Under the pieces are notes generated by a model that was not told the origin of the DNA, ran no database searches, and worked only from the letters and a program-made list of their open reading frames with translations. The translations under genes and the position numbers were made by a program. Of a DNA stretch of 64,000 nt, positions 1 through 9,850 are shown one piece after another. The stretch's first letter is position 1. Each line of letters begins with the position of its first letter. This DNA is from Endobugula sp965225895 (GTDB taxonomy: Bacteria > Pseudomonadota > Gammaproteobacteria > Pseudomonadales > Cellvibrionaceae), in contig CBDDBR010000011.1 in the NCBI GenBank assembly GCA_965225895.1, positions 1,674,001 through 1,738,000 on the forward strand. The letters are read 5' to 3'.

Positions 1-123
1 ACGTCTAAAAACAATTCCATGATCTTCTGGTGCTGGTTTTAAGCGTAAATAAACCTTATCACCTGTGTGCAAGCCAACTCCGGTTGCTTGAATTTCATTT
101 TTAAGTGTACGTTGACGTATCAT
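1..123 (-). CDS. lpxC: LpxC N-terminus (partial), UDP-3-O-acyl-GlcNAc deacetylase
   Basis: Only the first 41 codons lie in the window; the gene runs off the left edge. The translation begins MIRQRTLKNEIQATGVGLHT and continues with a GDKVYLRLKPAP segment, which is the characteristic LpxC start, including the first zinc-deacetylase strand region. LpxC is the cytoplasmic Zn-dependent enzyme that commits UDP-acyl-GlcNAc to lipid A synthesis. The ATG at 123 is preceded by a GAGGAA-type ribosome site about 12 nt upstream. Position directly after ftsZ is the usual gammaproteobacterial end of the dcw cluster. Confidence 0.93.
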   Translation of the reverse strand, partial: MIRQRTLKNEIQATGVGLHTGDKVYLRLKPAPEDHGIVFRR

Positions 124-473
124 TAGATGAGTTTTTCCTCAACAAAGGGGCAAAATAATAATGCCTAAGCGTTTAAATTGAATATATGTGGTAAATAAAT
201 AAGAAACTACAACAAATAAGAGGTAACAAGAAGTCTAGCTAACTGCATAACAATGATACATTCTAGCAGAATTATCACTTATCCTCTATTCCCACCATGG
301 GTTTATTGCACTTTTCTTATACTTCTATGAATATTCCATTAAATTGAAACAAACAAACACCACCGCAGTATCCAGAGGGGACCAGATACTACGATTGTAT
401 TTATTGCTCTATTCAAGTGACTATAAAAATCACAAATAGTTTCACGCTATAGATAAAATGAAAGCCTTATCTA
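124..473. other. ftsZ-lpxC intergenic region
   Basis: This 350-nt stretch has no credible gene. It holds an 8-bp inverted repeat (ATAGATAA/TTATCTAT, 449-474) that touches the ftsZ stop, an imperfect 9-bp inverted repeat at 364-393, and A+T-rich sequence before lpxC that could carry the lpxC promoter. I could not pick a convincing -35/-10 pair for lpxC. Confidence 0.6.
364..393 (-). terminator. Possible terminator after ftsZ
   Basis: Arms CGCAGTATC and GATACTACG pair over nine positions with one mismatch around a 12-nt loop. On the minus strand the stem is followed by GTGGTGTTTGTTTGTTT, a T-rich but interrupted tract. This would end dcw transcription between ftsZ and lpxC; the imperfect U-tract makes it a moderate call. 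Confidence 0.4.
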
Positions 474-1664
474 TTAATCTGCCTGATTTCGCAAAAAGGC
501 TGGAATATCTAAATATTCAAAGTCTTTATCCGATACAGGATGATCTTCTTCAAGTGACTGCGCTTGCTGCTGCTGACCAACTGCTTTACGCATCACAGTA
601 GGCTTATCAAGGTCACCATAGTCTGACGCTGATGCATAACTACCACTTGTTTTACGTGTATTATTTACCACCATACGAGCTTCAGGCGGTGCTTTTTTAA
701 CGGCTACCGTATCTTGTAAACCCGTTGCAACGACGGTTACTCGAATTTCATCAGATAGCTCAGGATCAATCACTGTACCCACGACAACCGTTGCATCTGG
801 TGAGGCAAATTCTTCAATGGTTTCACCGACTTCGTTAAAGTCACCTAACGACAAGTCTAAACCTGCAGAAATATTCACAAGAATACCTCTAGCGCCCTGT
901 AAATTAACACCTTCCAATAATGGACTACGTATTGCAGCTTCTGCAGCTTCGCGTGCACGACCTTCACCTGCAGCAAAACCACTACCCATCATGGCCATAC
1001 CCATTTCAGACATTACAGTACGTACGTCTGCGAAATCCACGTTAATCATACCTGGACGCATAATAAGATCAGCAATACCTTGTACCGCACCTTGTAATAC
1101 ATCGTTTGCTGCTTTAAACGCTTCAATCAAGCTCGCATTAGAACCTAATACAGCCAATAGACGCTCATTAGGAATAATAATTAATGAATCTACGTGTTGC
1201 TGTAGCTCATAAATACCTTCATCAGCAATACTCATGCGCTTACGGCCTTCAAATGGGAACGGCTTGGTAACTACAGCCACAGTTAAAATACCCATTTCTT
1301 TTGCCACTTCTGCAACAACAGGTGCAGCACCTGTACCCGTACCACCACCCATACCAGCAGTGATAAATACCATGTCTGCGCCTTCAAGCACTTCGGCAAT
1401 ACGATCTCGGTCTTCCATTGCTGACTGACGCCCAATAGCAGGGTTTGCTCCCGCACCAAGACCTTTAGTCATGCCGCCGCCTAACTGTAGTGCTGTACGC
1501 GCATCAATATCACGTAATGCTTGCGCATCGGTATTTGCACAAACAAATTCAACACCCTCAACATTAGAATCAATCATATGACGAACTGCGTTACCGCCGC
1601 CGCCGCCAACACCTATTACTTTAATCACCGCATTTTGCGGAACGTTATCAACTAGTTCAAACAT
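474..1664 (-). CDS. ftsZ: Cell division protein FtsZ
   Basis: FtsZ is the tubulin-like GTPase that polymerises into the cytokinetic ring at mid-cell. The 396-residue protein has the glycine-rich nucleotide loop near residues 18-24, the tubulin signature GGGTGTG at 106-112, the T7-loop type NVDFADV segment near 206, and a conserved C-terminal peptide DIPAFLRNQAD that binds FtsA and ZipA, joined by a Gln-rich linker. Length is normal. The ATG at 1664 follows AGAGGGG with good spacing. It is the last division gene of the cluster, 79 nt after ftsA, with a gap before lpxC that is larger than any inside the cluster. Confidence 0.98.
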   Translation of the reverse strand: MFELVDNVPQNAVIKVIGVGGGGGNAVRHMIDSNVEGVEFVCANTDAQALRDIDARTALQLGGGMTKGLGAGANPAIGRQSAMEDRDRIAEVLEGADMVFITAGMGGGTGTGAAPVVAEVAKEMGILTVAVVTKPFPFEGRKRMSIADEGIYELQQHVDSLIIIPNERLLAVLGSNASLIEAFKAANDVLQGAVQGIADLIMRPGMINVDFADVRTVMSEMGMAMMGSGFAAGEGRAREAAEAAIRSPLLEGVNLQGARGILVNISAGLDLSLGDFNEVGETIEEFASPDATVVVGTVIDPELSDEIRVTVVATGLQDTVAVKKAPPEARMVVNNTRKTSGSYASASDYGDLDKPTVMRKAVGQQQQAQSLEEDHPVSDKDFEYLDIPAFLRNQAD

Positions 1665-1743
1665 ATCATTTCCCCTCTTGTGTAAAAACTGTATTAAATG
1701 TATTTAAAAAATGTGCACGTCTATTATTTATCTTATCTGGCAT

Positions 1744-2973
1744 TTACATACCTCCCTGAAACCATTGCTTAATTTTTTGCCACATATCTACTTTTGCTTC
1801 TCGATAAACTTTTCGGCCATCGTCATGCTGTTTTTGTGCGTAATGCAGCAAGCCAACGCCCGTAGAATAAATAGGGTTATTTACAATATCTGCCAAACCA
1901 CTCACATTTTGTGGCGAGCCTAAACGGACTGGCATATGAAAAATTTCTTCCGCTAACTCGACAACACCTTCCATTTTTGATGTGCCACCCGTGAGCACAA
2001 TACCCGCGGCCACTAAATCTTCGTAACCACTACGACGTAACTCCGCTTGCACCAGCGTGAATAATTCGTCATAACGTGGCTCAACAACTTCTGCCAACGA
2101 TTGCCTTGATAAACCTCGTGCGGGGCGATCGCCTACACTTGGCACCTGAATCGTTTCATCTTCGCCTGTTAATTTAGCGAGCGCACAAGCGTATTTAATT
2201 TTTATATCTTCGGCATGTAAGGTCGGTGTACGCAGTGCCATTGCGATATCATTAGTCACTTGGTCGCCTGCAATCGGAATCACACCTGTGTGTCGAATAG
2301 CTCCTTCAATAAAGATCGCAATATCGGTTGTACCGCCACCGATATCTACCATACAAACACCTAGCTCTTTTTCATCTTCTGTTAATACCGAATAACTGGA
2401 TGCCAGCTGTTCCAAAATAATGTCTTCAACATCTAAACCACAACGGCGAATACACTTTTCAATATTTTGTGCCGCATTCACAGCACAGGTAATTAAATGC
2501 ACTTTTGCTTCAAGACGCACACCCGACATACCTAGAGGCTCTTTCACACCTTCTTGGCTATCAATAAGATATTCTTGCGGCAAAATATGTAACACCTGCT
2601 GATCTGCAGGAATAGCAACCGCTTGCGCGGCGTCAATCACTCGATCAATATCTTGGTTAAATACTTCGCGATCTTTAATAGCAACAATACCGTGTGAATT
2701 CATGCTGCTAATATGGCTGCCAGCAATACCTGCATAGACTGAATGAATCTCGCAGCCAGCCATCAATTCCGCTTCTTCTACTGCGCGTTGAATCGATTGC
2801 ACGGTAGATTCAATATTCACTACCACACCTTTCTTTAACCCTACTGAACGATGCGAACCAATACCGATAATTTCTAATTGGCCACTCTCATTCAGCTCGC
2901 CGACAATCGCGACTACTTTAGATGTTCCAATATCTAAGCCAACAATTAAATTGTTTTCTTTTTGCTGTGTCAT
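1744..2973 (-). CDS. ftsA: Cell division protein FtsA
   Basis: FtsA is the actin-like ATPase that anchors FtsZ to the membrane. The protein starts with the phosphate-1 motif GLDIGTSKVVAIVGE, has a second phosphate motif VDIGGGTTDIAIF around residue 210, and ends in an amphipathic helix (KIKQWFQGGM) that serves as the membrane-targeting sequence. A GTG at 2976 directly precedes the ATG at 2973; I chose the ATG because AAGGGG lies about 7 nt before it. The gene begins immediately after the ftsQ stop (TGAGTGATG), indicating translational coupling. Confidence 0.97.
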   Translation of the reverse strand: MTQQKENNLIVGLDIGTSKVVAIVGELNESGQLEIIGIGSHRSVGLKKGVVVNIESTVQSIQRAVEEAELMAGCEIHSVYAGIAGSHISSMNSHGIVAIKDREVFNQDIDRVIDAAQAVAIPADQQVLHILPQEYLIDSQEGVKEPLGMSGVRLEAKVHLITCAVNAAQNIEKCIRRCGLDVEDIILEQLASSYSVLTEDEKELGVCMVDIGGGTTDIAIFIEGAIRHTGVIPIAGDQVTNDIAMALRTPTLHAEDIKIKYACALAKLTGEDETIQVPSVGDRPARGLSRQSLAEVVEPRYDELFTLVQAELRRSGYEDLVAAGIVLTGGTSKMEGVVELAEEIFHMPVRLGSPQNVSGLADIVNNPIYSTGVGLLHYAQKQHDDGRKVYREAKVDMWQKIKQWFQGGM

Positions 2974-2976
2974 CAC

Positions 2977-3843
2977 TCAACCCCTTGCATACTTTATACC
3001 GTGCAAATCACGTAACATCGCATTTGCCGATGTATTGTTCTTATCATCTTTTACTTTTTGTTCTAGCTGCTCACTTTCCTTTCCCCATTGAACCGCTAGA
3101 CCATTGCTATAACGAATATCAATGACTGCTATATTCGCTGTTTTTTCTAACAACTGCTTATCTAACAAGTGCGTTAAACGCTGCACTTTTTCAAACGTTT
3201 CATCACGCCCTAATTTTACTAACCAGTGATTACTTAAACGCAACTGCCACACGCCTCTACGATCTTTTTCTAATGTGTTCACCGATAAACCATATGGCTG
3301 AAACACATTCGTTAAAATGGCATATTGTTGCATAATCATTTGTGCATCTTCGTTATTCCCTGACAACTTAGATAGGTGATTAATTTGTGTATTTTCACCG
3401 ACACGAACTAACTCACCTCGCACATTAATAAAACTATTATCACCCCATCTCGCAATAGGTACCTGTTCTGTAATATCAACTAACAAGCGATCAGGCCATT
3501 GCCTCACTAAATTCACATTATCGATCCATGGTGTGGATTGAAGCTGTTGTTTAATTTTGTCAATATTTTCCCCAACAAAACTATCGCCTATCATCGTTTG
3601 TACTACACGATTCACATTTTCTTTTTTTACGTAATTAAATTCACCCTCAATAATCACTTGTGCTATTGGGCGATTCAAAAACTGTTGTGTCATTTGAGTA
3701 CCATAAAATCCAACAACACCAAAAACCCCTGCGCCGACTAATACCACCAGTAGCAAACGACAAAACGCAAAAAACTTTTTAATCCACAAAAAATTTCTAG
3801 GTGCTTTTTTTTGCTTTTTTATACGTCTATTTGCTTTAGCCAT
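2977..3843 (-). CDS. ftsQ: Cell division protein FtsQ
   Basis: FtsQ is a bitopic inner-membrane protein of the divisome that bridges FtsA/FtsK to FtsB/FtsL. A basic N-terminus (RRIKKQKK) precedes one membrane helix, then a POTRA-type domain (QVIIEGEFNYVKKENVNRVV) and the FtsQ beta domain. About 288 residues, normal length. The frame opens at a GTG (3852), but the ATG at 3843 gives the usual compact cytoplasmic tail and is preceded by GGTGG; either is possible. It lies between ddl and ftsA, as in other gammaproteobacteria. Confidence 0.95.
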   Translation of the reverse strand: MAKANRRIKKQKKAPRNFLWIKKFFAFCRLLLVVLVGAGVFGVVGFYGTQMTQQFLNRPIAQVIIEGEFNYVKKENVNRVVQTMIGDSFVGENIDKIKQQLQSTPWIDNVNLVRQWPDRLLVDITEQVPIARWGDNSFINVRGELVRVGENTQINHLSKLSGNNEDAQMIMQQYAILTNVFQPYGLSVNTLEKDRRGVWQLRLSNHWLVKLGRDETFEKVQRLTHLLDKQLLEKTANIAVIDIRYSNGLAVQWGKESEQLEQKVKDDKNNTSANAMLRDLHGIKYARG

Positions 3844-3861
3844 TTTGACCACCGCCCAGCA

Positions 3862-4806
3862 CTATTGCTGATGTCTTAATACAGCCGCTTGCAAAACCTC
3901 AGCCACCAACGTTTCAAAACTATACCCAACGGCTTTAGCTGCCATAGGCACTAAACTATGACTGGTCATACCTGGTACGGTATTGACTTCTAACAATTGA
4001 AAGTCGCCATTCTCATCTGTCATTACATCTACCCGTCCCCAATCTCGACATTGCAAACTAGAAAATGCCTGTAAAGCCAGAGTCTTTAGCTCGGCTTCTC
4101 TTTCTTCACTCAAACCACAAGGACACAAATATTGTGTGTCGTTATCAATATACTTTGCTTGATAATCGTAAAACGTATTATTGGTTTCTAACTTAATGGC
4201 TGGTAACGCCACACCATTTAAAATGGCAATAGTATATTCATCACCCGTGAGTAATTTTTCTGCTATGACTACAGCATCATATTGTGCAGCGGCAACATAA
4301 GCGGCCTCTAACTCTTGCGCGCTATAAGCAAATGCCATCCCAATACTAGAGCCTTCATGGGCAGGCTTAACCATCGCACTACCACCTAAGCACTCAATAG
4401 CTGCAGCAAAATCTGTTGCACGATCCAATACAACAAAGGGCGATGTTGGCAATTGAATACCTTGCCATAGCTGCTTGGTTAGCATTTTATTCATTGCTAG
4501 TGACGACGATTGTGTATCACTCCCCGTGTATGGAATATTCATAATTTCGAGCAATGACTGTAAACGACCGTCTTCACCAATACCGCCATGCAATGCAATA
4601 AAGGCAAAATCAATATTTGCTGCCGTTATTTGACCAACAACATCGTCTTGTAAATCAATGGCTACCGTCGTTGCACCCAAAGTATTAAGTGCCGACAATA
4701 CTGCCTGCCCACTATCTAACGAGACCGCTCTTTCTGCAGACACACCGCCGTATAAAACACCTATACGACCTAATGTAGAAAAATCAATCTTACTCATATC
4801 CTGCAC
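3862..4806 (-). CDS. ddl: D-alanine--D-alanine ligase
   Basis: Ddl joins two D-alanines with ATP to make the dipeptide added by MurF. It is an ATP-grasp enzyme: GVLYGGVSAERAVSLDSG at the N-terminus binds substrate, HGGIGEDGRLQ and VKPAHEGSSIGM follow, and the metal-binding LLEVNTVPGMTSHS motif is near the C-terminus. 314 residues is normal. Start is uncertain: the frame opens at GTG 4806, while an in-frame ATG at 4797 has AGGA too close to serve as a ribosome site. Placed between murC and ftsQ, the DdlB position. Confidence 0.95.
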   Translation of the reverse strand: MQDMSKIDFSTLGRIGVLYGGVSAERAVSLDSGQAVLSALNTLGATTVAIDLQDDVVGQITAANIDFAFIALHGGIGEDGRLQSLLEIMNIPYTGSDTQSSSLAMNKMLTKQLWQGIQLPTSPFVVLDRATDFAAAIECLGGSAMVKPAHEGSSIGMAFAYSAQELEAAYVAAAQYDAVVIAEKLLTGDEYTIAILNGVALPAIKLETNNTFYDYQAKYIDNDTQYLCPCGLSEEREAELKTLALQAFSSLQCRDWGRVDVMTDENGDFQLLEVNTVPGMTSHSLVPMAAKAVGYSFETLVAEVLQAAVLRHQQ

Positions 4807-4822
4807 TTACCATTTTTGATCG

Positions 4823-6250
4823 TTATAATAATTTTCGTTTTGCTAATGTTGTTGCCAAACTGCCTACGTTACCTGCACCTTGTGTAATCACAATATCGTT
4901 TGGCAATATCATTTCTTGTACTATCGCTGGCACGCCATCTACACCTTCAACAAAAATAGGGTCTACCTTGCCACGATTACGAATACTGCGACTTAAATGA
5001 CGGCCATCAGCACCAGGGATAGGTTCCTCTCCTGCTGAATACACATCTAACAAAATCAACACATCAACTTTTGATAACACATCAACAAAGTCTTCATATA
5101 AATCGCGTGTACGTGAATAACGATGAGGCTGATACACCATAACCAATCGCTTATCTGGCCAACCATCACGTACGGCCTGAATAGTGGCATCCACTTCTCT
5201 TGGATGATGCCCATAGTCATCAACCAGCATTGCACTACCGTCACCCACTGGGTATTCACCGTAAATTTGGAATCGACGCCCAACGCCTTCAAAATTTTCT
5301 AAACCTTGTTTGATTGCAGGCACATCTACATTTTCATCAACCGCTATCGCAACAGCCGCTAACGCATTTAACACATTGTGTCGGCCTGGCATATTTAACA
5401 AAATATCAATGGACTTTTCGTCACCTAAAATAGAACTTTCAACAGTAAACTGTGTTTGCGTTTGATTTTGCACAACATTGACCGCACGATAATCATTACC
5501 TTCATTAAAGCCATACGTAATCACTTGGCGAGAAACATCAGGCAATAGTTCTTGAACAATAGGGTCATCACCGCACACCACTAACAAACCATAAAAAGGC
5601 AAATTATGAATAAATTCCATAAAGGTTTTTTTCAATCTTGAAAAATCGCCTTCATAAGTATCCATATGATCAGCATCAATATTGGTAATCACCGATGTCA
5701 TTGGCTGCAAGTGTAAAAATGAAGCATCACTTTCATCTGCTTCTGCTACAAGGTACTGACTAGAACCTAACTTTGCATTACTGCCAGCACTATGAACCAA
5801 ACCACCAATAACAAAAGTGGGATCTAGATCCGCTGCCGCTAATATAGCGGTGACTAAACTCGTGGTCGTCGTTTTACCGTGCGTACCTGCCACAGCAATT
5901 CCGTGACGGTATCGCATAAGTTCTGCCAACATTTCAGCACGACGTACAACAGGTATGCGATGCTCTCTCGCACTGACAATTTCAGGGTTAGCCTCGTCGA
6001 CTGCGCTAGAATTAACCACCACATCGGCACCCACGACGTTTGACATTTGATGCCCAATAAATACTTCGGCACCCATACCTCTTAAACGATTAACCACTGC
6101 TGATTCACGTAAATCTGAACCTGATATTTGATAACCTTGATTAAGCAACACTTCGGCAATACCACTCATTCCCGCACCACCAATACCAATAAAGTGGATA
6201 CGTTTAATACGACGCATCTCTGGCACACAAAAATTAGGACTAGCAAACAT
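4823..6250 (-). CDS. murC: UDP-N-acetylmuramate--L-alanine ligase
   Basis: MurC adds L-alanine to UDP-MurNAc, the first amino acid of the peptidoglycan stem. Rossmann motif HFIGIGGAGMSGIAEVL follows a short N-terminus; the ATP loop GTHGKTTTT and the central DADHMDTYEGDF and GVGRRFQ motifs are present. About 475 residues. An upstream in-frame start exists at 6265, but ATG 6250 has AGGAG seven nt upstream and matches the family N-terminus, so I chose it; it overlaps the end of murG by 11 nt (ATGTTTGCTAG). Confidence 0.96.
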   Translation of the reverse strand: MFASPNFCVPEMRRIKRIHFIGIGGAGMSGIAEVLLNQGYQISGSDLRESAVVNRLRGMGAEVFIGHQMSNVVGADVVVNSSAVDEANPEIVSAREHRIPVVRRAEMLAELMRYRHGIAVAGTHGKTTTTSLVTAILAAADLDPTFVIGGLVHSAGSNAKLGSSQYLVAEADESDASFLHLQPMTSVITNIDADHMDTYEGDFSRLKKTFMEFIHNLPFYGLLVVCGDDPIVQELLPDVSRQVITYGFNEGNDYRAVNVVQNQTQTQFTVESSILGDEKSIDILLNMPGRHNVLNALAAVAIAVDENVDVPAIKQGLENFEGVGRRFQIYGEYPVGDGSAMLVDDYGHHPREVDATIQAVRDGWPDKRLVMVYQPHRYSRTRDLYEDFVDVLSKVDVLILLDVYSAGEEPIPGADGRHLSRSIRNRGKVDPIFVEGVDGVPAIVQEMILPNDIVITQGAGNVGSLATTLAKRKLL

Positions 6251-7310
6251 GGCATAGCTCCTCACAGTGATTAGCTACTTGATTTGTCGCATCAGGTAGT
6301 GCTAATTGCTTTAATGTTTTATGCATTTTCATTAACTTTTCTCTATTTTCATGTAAGGCGATTAATTGCTGACATAGACTGTCTTTTGTTAATTCTTTTT
6401 GTTCAATCACAATCGCCGCCTCATGATCAGCCAACCATCTCGCATTAAATAATTGATGATTATCAATCGCCGTTGGCAAAGGAATAAATATTGCTGGTGC
6501 ACCTGCAGCGGCAACCTCGCTCACTGTTAACGCTCCCGCACGACAAATAACAATGTCTGCCCATGCGTATGCTGCGGCTACATCATCAATAAATTCTTCT
6601 ACTCGTGCTTCAATTTTTTGCTCTTGGTATGCTGCACTTACAGGTGCTTTTTTACCCTTTCCTGTTTGATGCCAAATAGCAGGCCGACTCTTAACATTCA
6701 TACCCGCTAAAGCAAAAGGCGCGACATCATTAATCGCTTTAGCACCCAAACTGCCGCCCATAATAAGCACACGTAATCCCGCATGCTGATGCGATATAAA
6801 ATCATGCTGCACGCAACTCACCGTCGCTCTTACAGGGTTTCCTACATGCACCGAATCATTGAGAGCATGAGGAAATGCAACCAGCTTTTTAGTTGCTATT
6901 TTTGCTAACAATCGATTACTGCTACCTGCTATAGAATTCTGCTCATGTATCACTAAAGGCTTTCGTAATATTCTTGCTGCTATACCGCCTGGAGCGGCAA
7001 CAAAACCACCAAAGCCAATCACAACGGAAGGCTGATATTGGCGAATAATTTTCATTGCCTGAATCACTGCACGGCATAATAAAAAAGGCGCTAATAACTT
7101 AGCGATAATGCTTTTTCCACGAAAACCTTTAATTGTCATTGTATGAAAATCTATTTTTTCTGCCGTAACAATATTAGCTTCCATACCTTGCGCAGTACCT
7201 AGCCAAGAGACCTTAGCGCCGCGCTGCATAAGTTCTTTTGCCACTGCCAATGCTGGAAATATATGCCCACCAGTACCACCTGCCATAATCAAATATCGAC
7301 CTGCACTCAT
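6240..7310 (-). CDS. murG: UDP-GlcNAc--lipid I GlcNAc transferase
   Basis: MurG is the peripheral membrane glycosyltransferase (GT28) that converts lipid I to lipid II on the cytoplasmic face. The N-terminal GGTGGHIFPALAVA loop, the VIGFGGFVAAPGG motif, HEQNSIAG, MGGSLGAKAIND and the C-domain ICRAGALTVSE plus PLPTAIDNHQ motifs are all visible in order. 356 residues, normal. The start overlaps the ftsW stop by four nt (ATGA), a sign of coupled translation. Confidence 0.97.
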   Translation of the reverse strand: MSAGRYLIMAGGTGGHIFPALAVAKELMQRGAKVSWLGTAQGMEANIVTAEKIDFHTMTIKGFRGKSIIAKLLAPFLLCRAVIQAMKIIRQYQPSVVIGFGGFVAAPGGIAARILRKPLVIHEQNSIAGSSNRLLAKIATKKLVAFPHALNDSVHVGNPVRATVSCVQHDFISHQHAGLRVLIMGGSLGAKAINDVAPFALAGMNVKSRPAIWHQTGKGKKAPVSAAYQEQKIEARVEEFIDDVAAAYAWADIVICRAGALTVSEVAAAGAPAIFIPLPTAIDNHQLFNARWLADHEAAIVIEQKELTKDSLCQQLIALHENREKLMKMHKTLKQLALPDATNQVANHCEELCHVC

Positions 7311-8479
7311 GCTTGCACACCTCGCTTATCGATCAATGACATCTCTAAGTCATACTGAATGCGCAATACCAGCGCAATGAGTAAACAACTAATAATAAGA
7401 CTACTACCACCGTAACTAATAAAAGGAAGCGTTAAGCCTTTAGTTGGCAAAAAACCCGACGCCACACCAACATTAATAATCACTTGAGACGTCATTAAAA
7501 TAGCAACACCAAATACGGCTAAAGCACTAAATACGTCATTATGTTCCATTGCTTTTTTTGAAATACTAAATATTTTTACAATGAGTAAAAAGAAAACACC
7601 TAACAATAAAACACCGCCAACAAAACCATATTCTTCAGAAAAAATAGCAAAAATAAAATCGGTATGCGCCTCAGGCAAATACAGTAGTTTTTGAATACTA
7701 TTGCCCATACCCAAACCAAACCATTCACCACGCCCAAAAGCGATAAGCGATTGAGTTAACTGGTAGCCACTATCAAATTGATCTTTCCACGGGTCTAAAA
7801 AAGTCACCAGTCGCTTCATACGGTATGGCGTAAATAATGCGAGTGCCGCCAAAATGCCAAGGCCTGAAAACAACAATAAAATACATTGCCATAATTTAGC
7901 GCCCGCTAAAAACAACATACCACCAACAGTGGCCGCCAATACCACAGCACCACCAAAATCAGGTTCTAATAATAATAACCACATCAATAGCACCAACATG
8001 AGCAAAGGCTTAAATAACTCTTTCCATTCTGTTTGCAATACGTACTGGCTATTCGACAAATAACTGGCAAAAAATATGACACCACAAAACTTAACCAATT
8101 CTGATATCTGTATCGTAATGGGGCCAAACTGTAACCAGCGTTGACTACCATTCACACGTTTACCGACACCTGGAATTAGTACAACAATCAATAAAACACA
8201 CGCACAAAAAAATAATAACCATCCATATTTTCGCCAAAACGCCGTGGGAATACACAACATAACCGCACTTGCTGTTAGCGCTATTAATAAATACACAATA
8301 TGTCGCGTGACAAAAAACCAAGGCGTTCCATGATTAACCGCAGAATAATCAATAGACGCCGATGTAATAATCACAAGCCCTATAGACAGTAGCATCGCTA
8401 CAAGTAATAGCAGTGTACGATCCAGAGAAATATTCGTGTGTGCGCCTGATGAGAACGGAAACTTAAATGAATACATCAT
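7307..8479 (-). CDS. ftsW: Septal peptidoglycan polymerase FtsW
   Basis: FtsW is the SEDS-family glycosyltransferase that polymerises lipid II at the septum together with FtsI. About ten hydrophobic segments are visible, with the SEDS-type features LEPDFGGAVVLAATVGGMLFLAG, the periplasmic DPW region (TFLDPWKDQFDSGYQ), FGRGEWFGLGMGNSIQK, and a C-terminal GLTLPFISYGGSS motif. The length (390) is typical. It overlaps murD by four nt at the start and murG by four nt at the end. Confidence 0.96.
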   Translation of the reverse strand: MMYSFKFPFSSGAHTNISLDRTLLLLVAMLLSIGLVIITSASIDYSAVNHGTPWFFVTRHIVYLLIALTASAVMLCIPTAFWRKYGWLLFFCACVLLIVVLIPGVGKRVNGSQRWLQFGPITIQISELVKFCGVIFFASYLSNSQYVLQTEWKELFKPLLMLVLLMWLLLLEPDFGGAVVLAATVGGMLFLAGAKLWQCILLLFSGLGILAALALFTPYRMKRLVTFLDPWKDQFDSGYQLTQSLIAFGRGEWFGLGMGNSIQKLLYLPEAHTDFIFAIFSEEYGFVGGVLLLGVFFLLIVKIFSISKKAMEHNDVFSALAVFGVAILMTSQVIINVGVASGFLPTKGLTLPFISYGGSSLIISCLLIALVLRIQYDLEMSLIDKRGVQA

Positions 8480-9822
8480 GCTGACAACCTCTCAACACAT
8501 GCTGCAAATTGCTCACCCCGATCTTCAAACCCAGAAAACATATCAAAGCTGGCACATGCAGGCGAAAGCAGTACTACATCCCCTTCTTTTGCCCGCGCAT
8601 GTGCTGTATGTACCGCATCAAGCAACGTATCTGCATATTGATGATCAGTCACATCATTTGCTACAGCCTGAATTTTGTCGGCATCACGCCCAATTAATAC
8701 CACGCAACGCACATGCTTTTGCATCGCGTTTTTTAGCGGCATAAAATCTGCGCCTTTACCATCGCCACCAGCAATGAGCACAATATTTTTATCTGCGGCA
8801 AAACCTTCTATTGCTGCAAGTGTGGCGCCCACGTTTGTTGCTTTGGAATCATTAATGTAATTCACACCATTAATACTTTTAATAAATTCGCAACGGTGCG
8901 CCAATCCTTTATAGGTTTTTAAGGTGGCCAACATAGAAGTAAAATCAAACCCTGCAGCAGCACCCAACGCTAAAGCGGCCAGCGCATTCACAGCATTATG
9001 TTTACCTTTAATGAGTAATTCGCTCACAGGCATAAGCGGCGTAAATTGATGCGCTAAATACATTTCGCCTTGTGATGGCATCAAACCAAAACCATTCATA
9101 TCTGGACGATCATTACCAAAGCTAAACACCACCGCATCTTTTGCTAATGGCGGATGTGTTAATACATCCTGTCGATTAATTAATATTTGTTCGGCATAAC
9201 GATAAATACGCTGTTTTGCCTGATGATACGAAGGCAAAGAATCATATCTATCCATGTGATCTAAACTCACATTCAATACTGTCGCGACTTTAGCTTTTAA
9301 AGAACATGTTGTTTCTAGTTGAAAACTGGATAATTCGAGAACAAAAATATCCACATTTTCGTCTAGCAATAAATCCAATACTGGTACACCTATATTGCCA
9401 CCCACTGCAGGCCTAAAACCTGCGGCTACTGCCATTTCACCAACAAGGCTTGTTACTGTTGATTTTGCATTAGAACCCGTAATAGCTATCACTGGGCACG
9501 TGACTTCTCTAGCAAATAATTCAATATCACCTACAATTGAAATACCTGCTTCGGTCGCTGCTTGCAACTCTGGTATTTGTAAACTCATACCAGGGCTAAT
9601 CACAATCTCGCTTGCTCGCAACAACGTGGATAAAGACAAGTCGCCAAGCGCCAATGGAACATCAGGAAATTCTTCTTTAAAGAGTTCAAGATTAGGTGGC
9701 GACTCACGAGAATCCATCACCATAAAGGTATGATTTTTTCTCTTTAAATAACGCGCAGCCGACATTCCGGTAATACCTAAACCGATAATGACTGTAAATT
9801 GGCTACTTGCTATTAATTGCAT
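8476..9822 (-). CDS. murD: UDP-MurNAc-L-alanine--D-glutamate ligase
   Basis: MurD adds D-glutamate to UDP-MurNAc-L-Ala. Mur-ligase landmarks: GLGITGMSAARYL at the N-terminus, ATP loop ITGSNAKSTVTSLV, LNVSLDHMDRY, HNAVNALAA, and the GGDGKGADF region of the third domain with YINDSKATN. GSNAKST replaces the more common GTNGKST/GSNGKST form of the loop, which keeps the essential G-K-S/T residues and is also seen in other gammaproteobacterial MurD. 448 residues is normal. Confidence 0.95.
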   Translation of the reverse strand: MQLIASSQFTVIIGLGITGMSAARYLKRKNHTFMVMDSRESPPNLELFKEEFPDVPLALGDLSLSTLLRASEIVISPGMSLQIPELQAATEAGISIVGDIELFAREVTCPVIAITGSNAKSTVTSLVGEMAVAAGFRPAVGGNIGVPVLDLLLDENVDIFVLELSSFQLETTCSLKAKVATVLNVSLDHMDRYDSLPSYHQAKQRIYRYAEQILINRQDVLTHPPLAKDAVVFSFGNDRPDMNGFGLMPSQGEMYLAHQFTPLMPVSELLIKGKHNAVNALAALALGAAAGFDFTSMLATLKTYKGLAHRCEFIKSINGVNYINDSKATNVGATLAAIEGFAADKNIVLIAGGDGKGADFMPLKNAMQKHVRCVVLIGRDADKIQAVANDVTDHQYADTLLDAVHTAHARAKEGDVVLLSPACASFDMFSGFEDRGEQFAACVERLSA

Positions 9823-9850
9823 ACGCTTACTTTTTTATCCTAAACATTCA

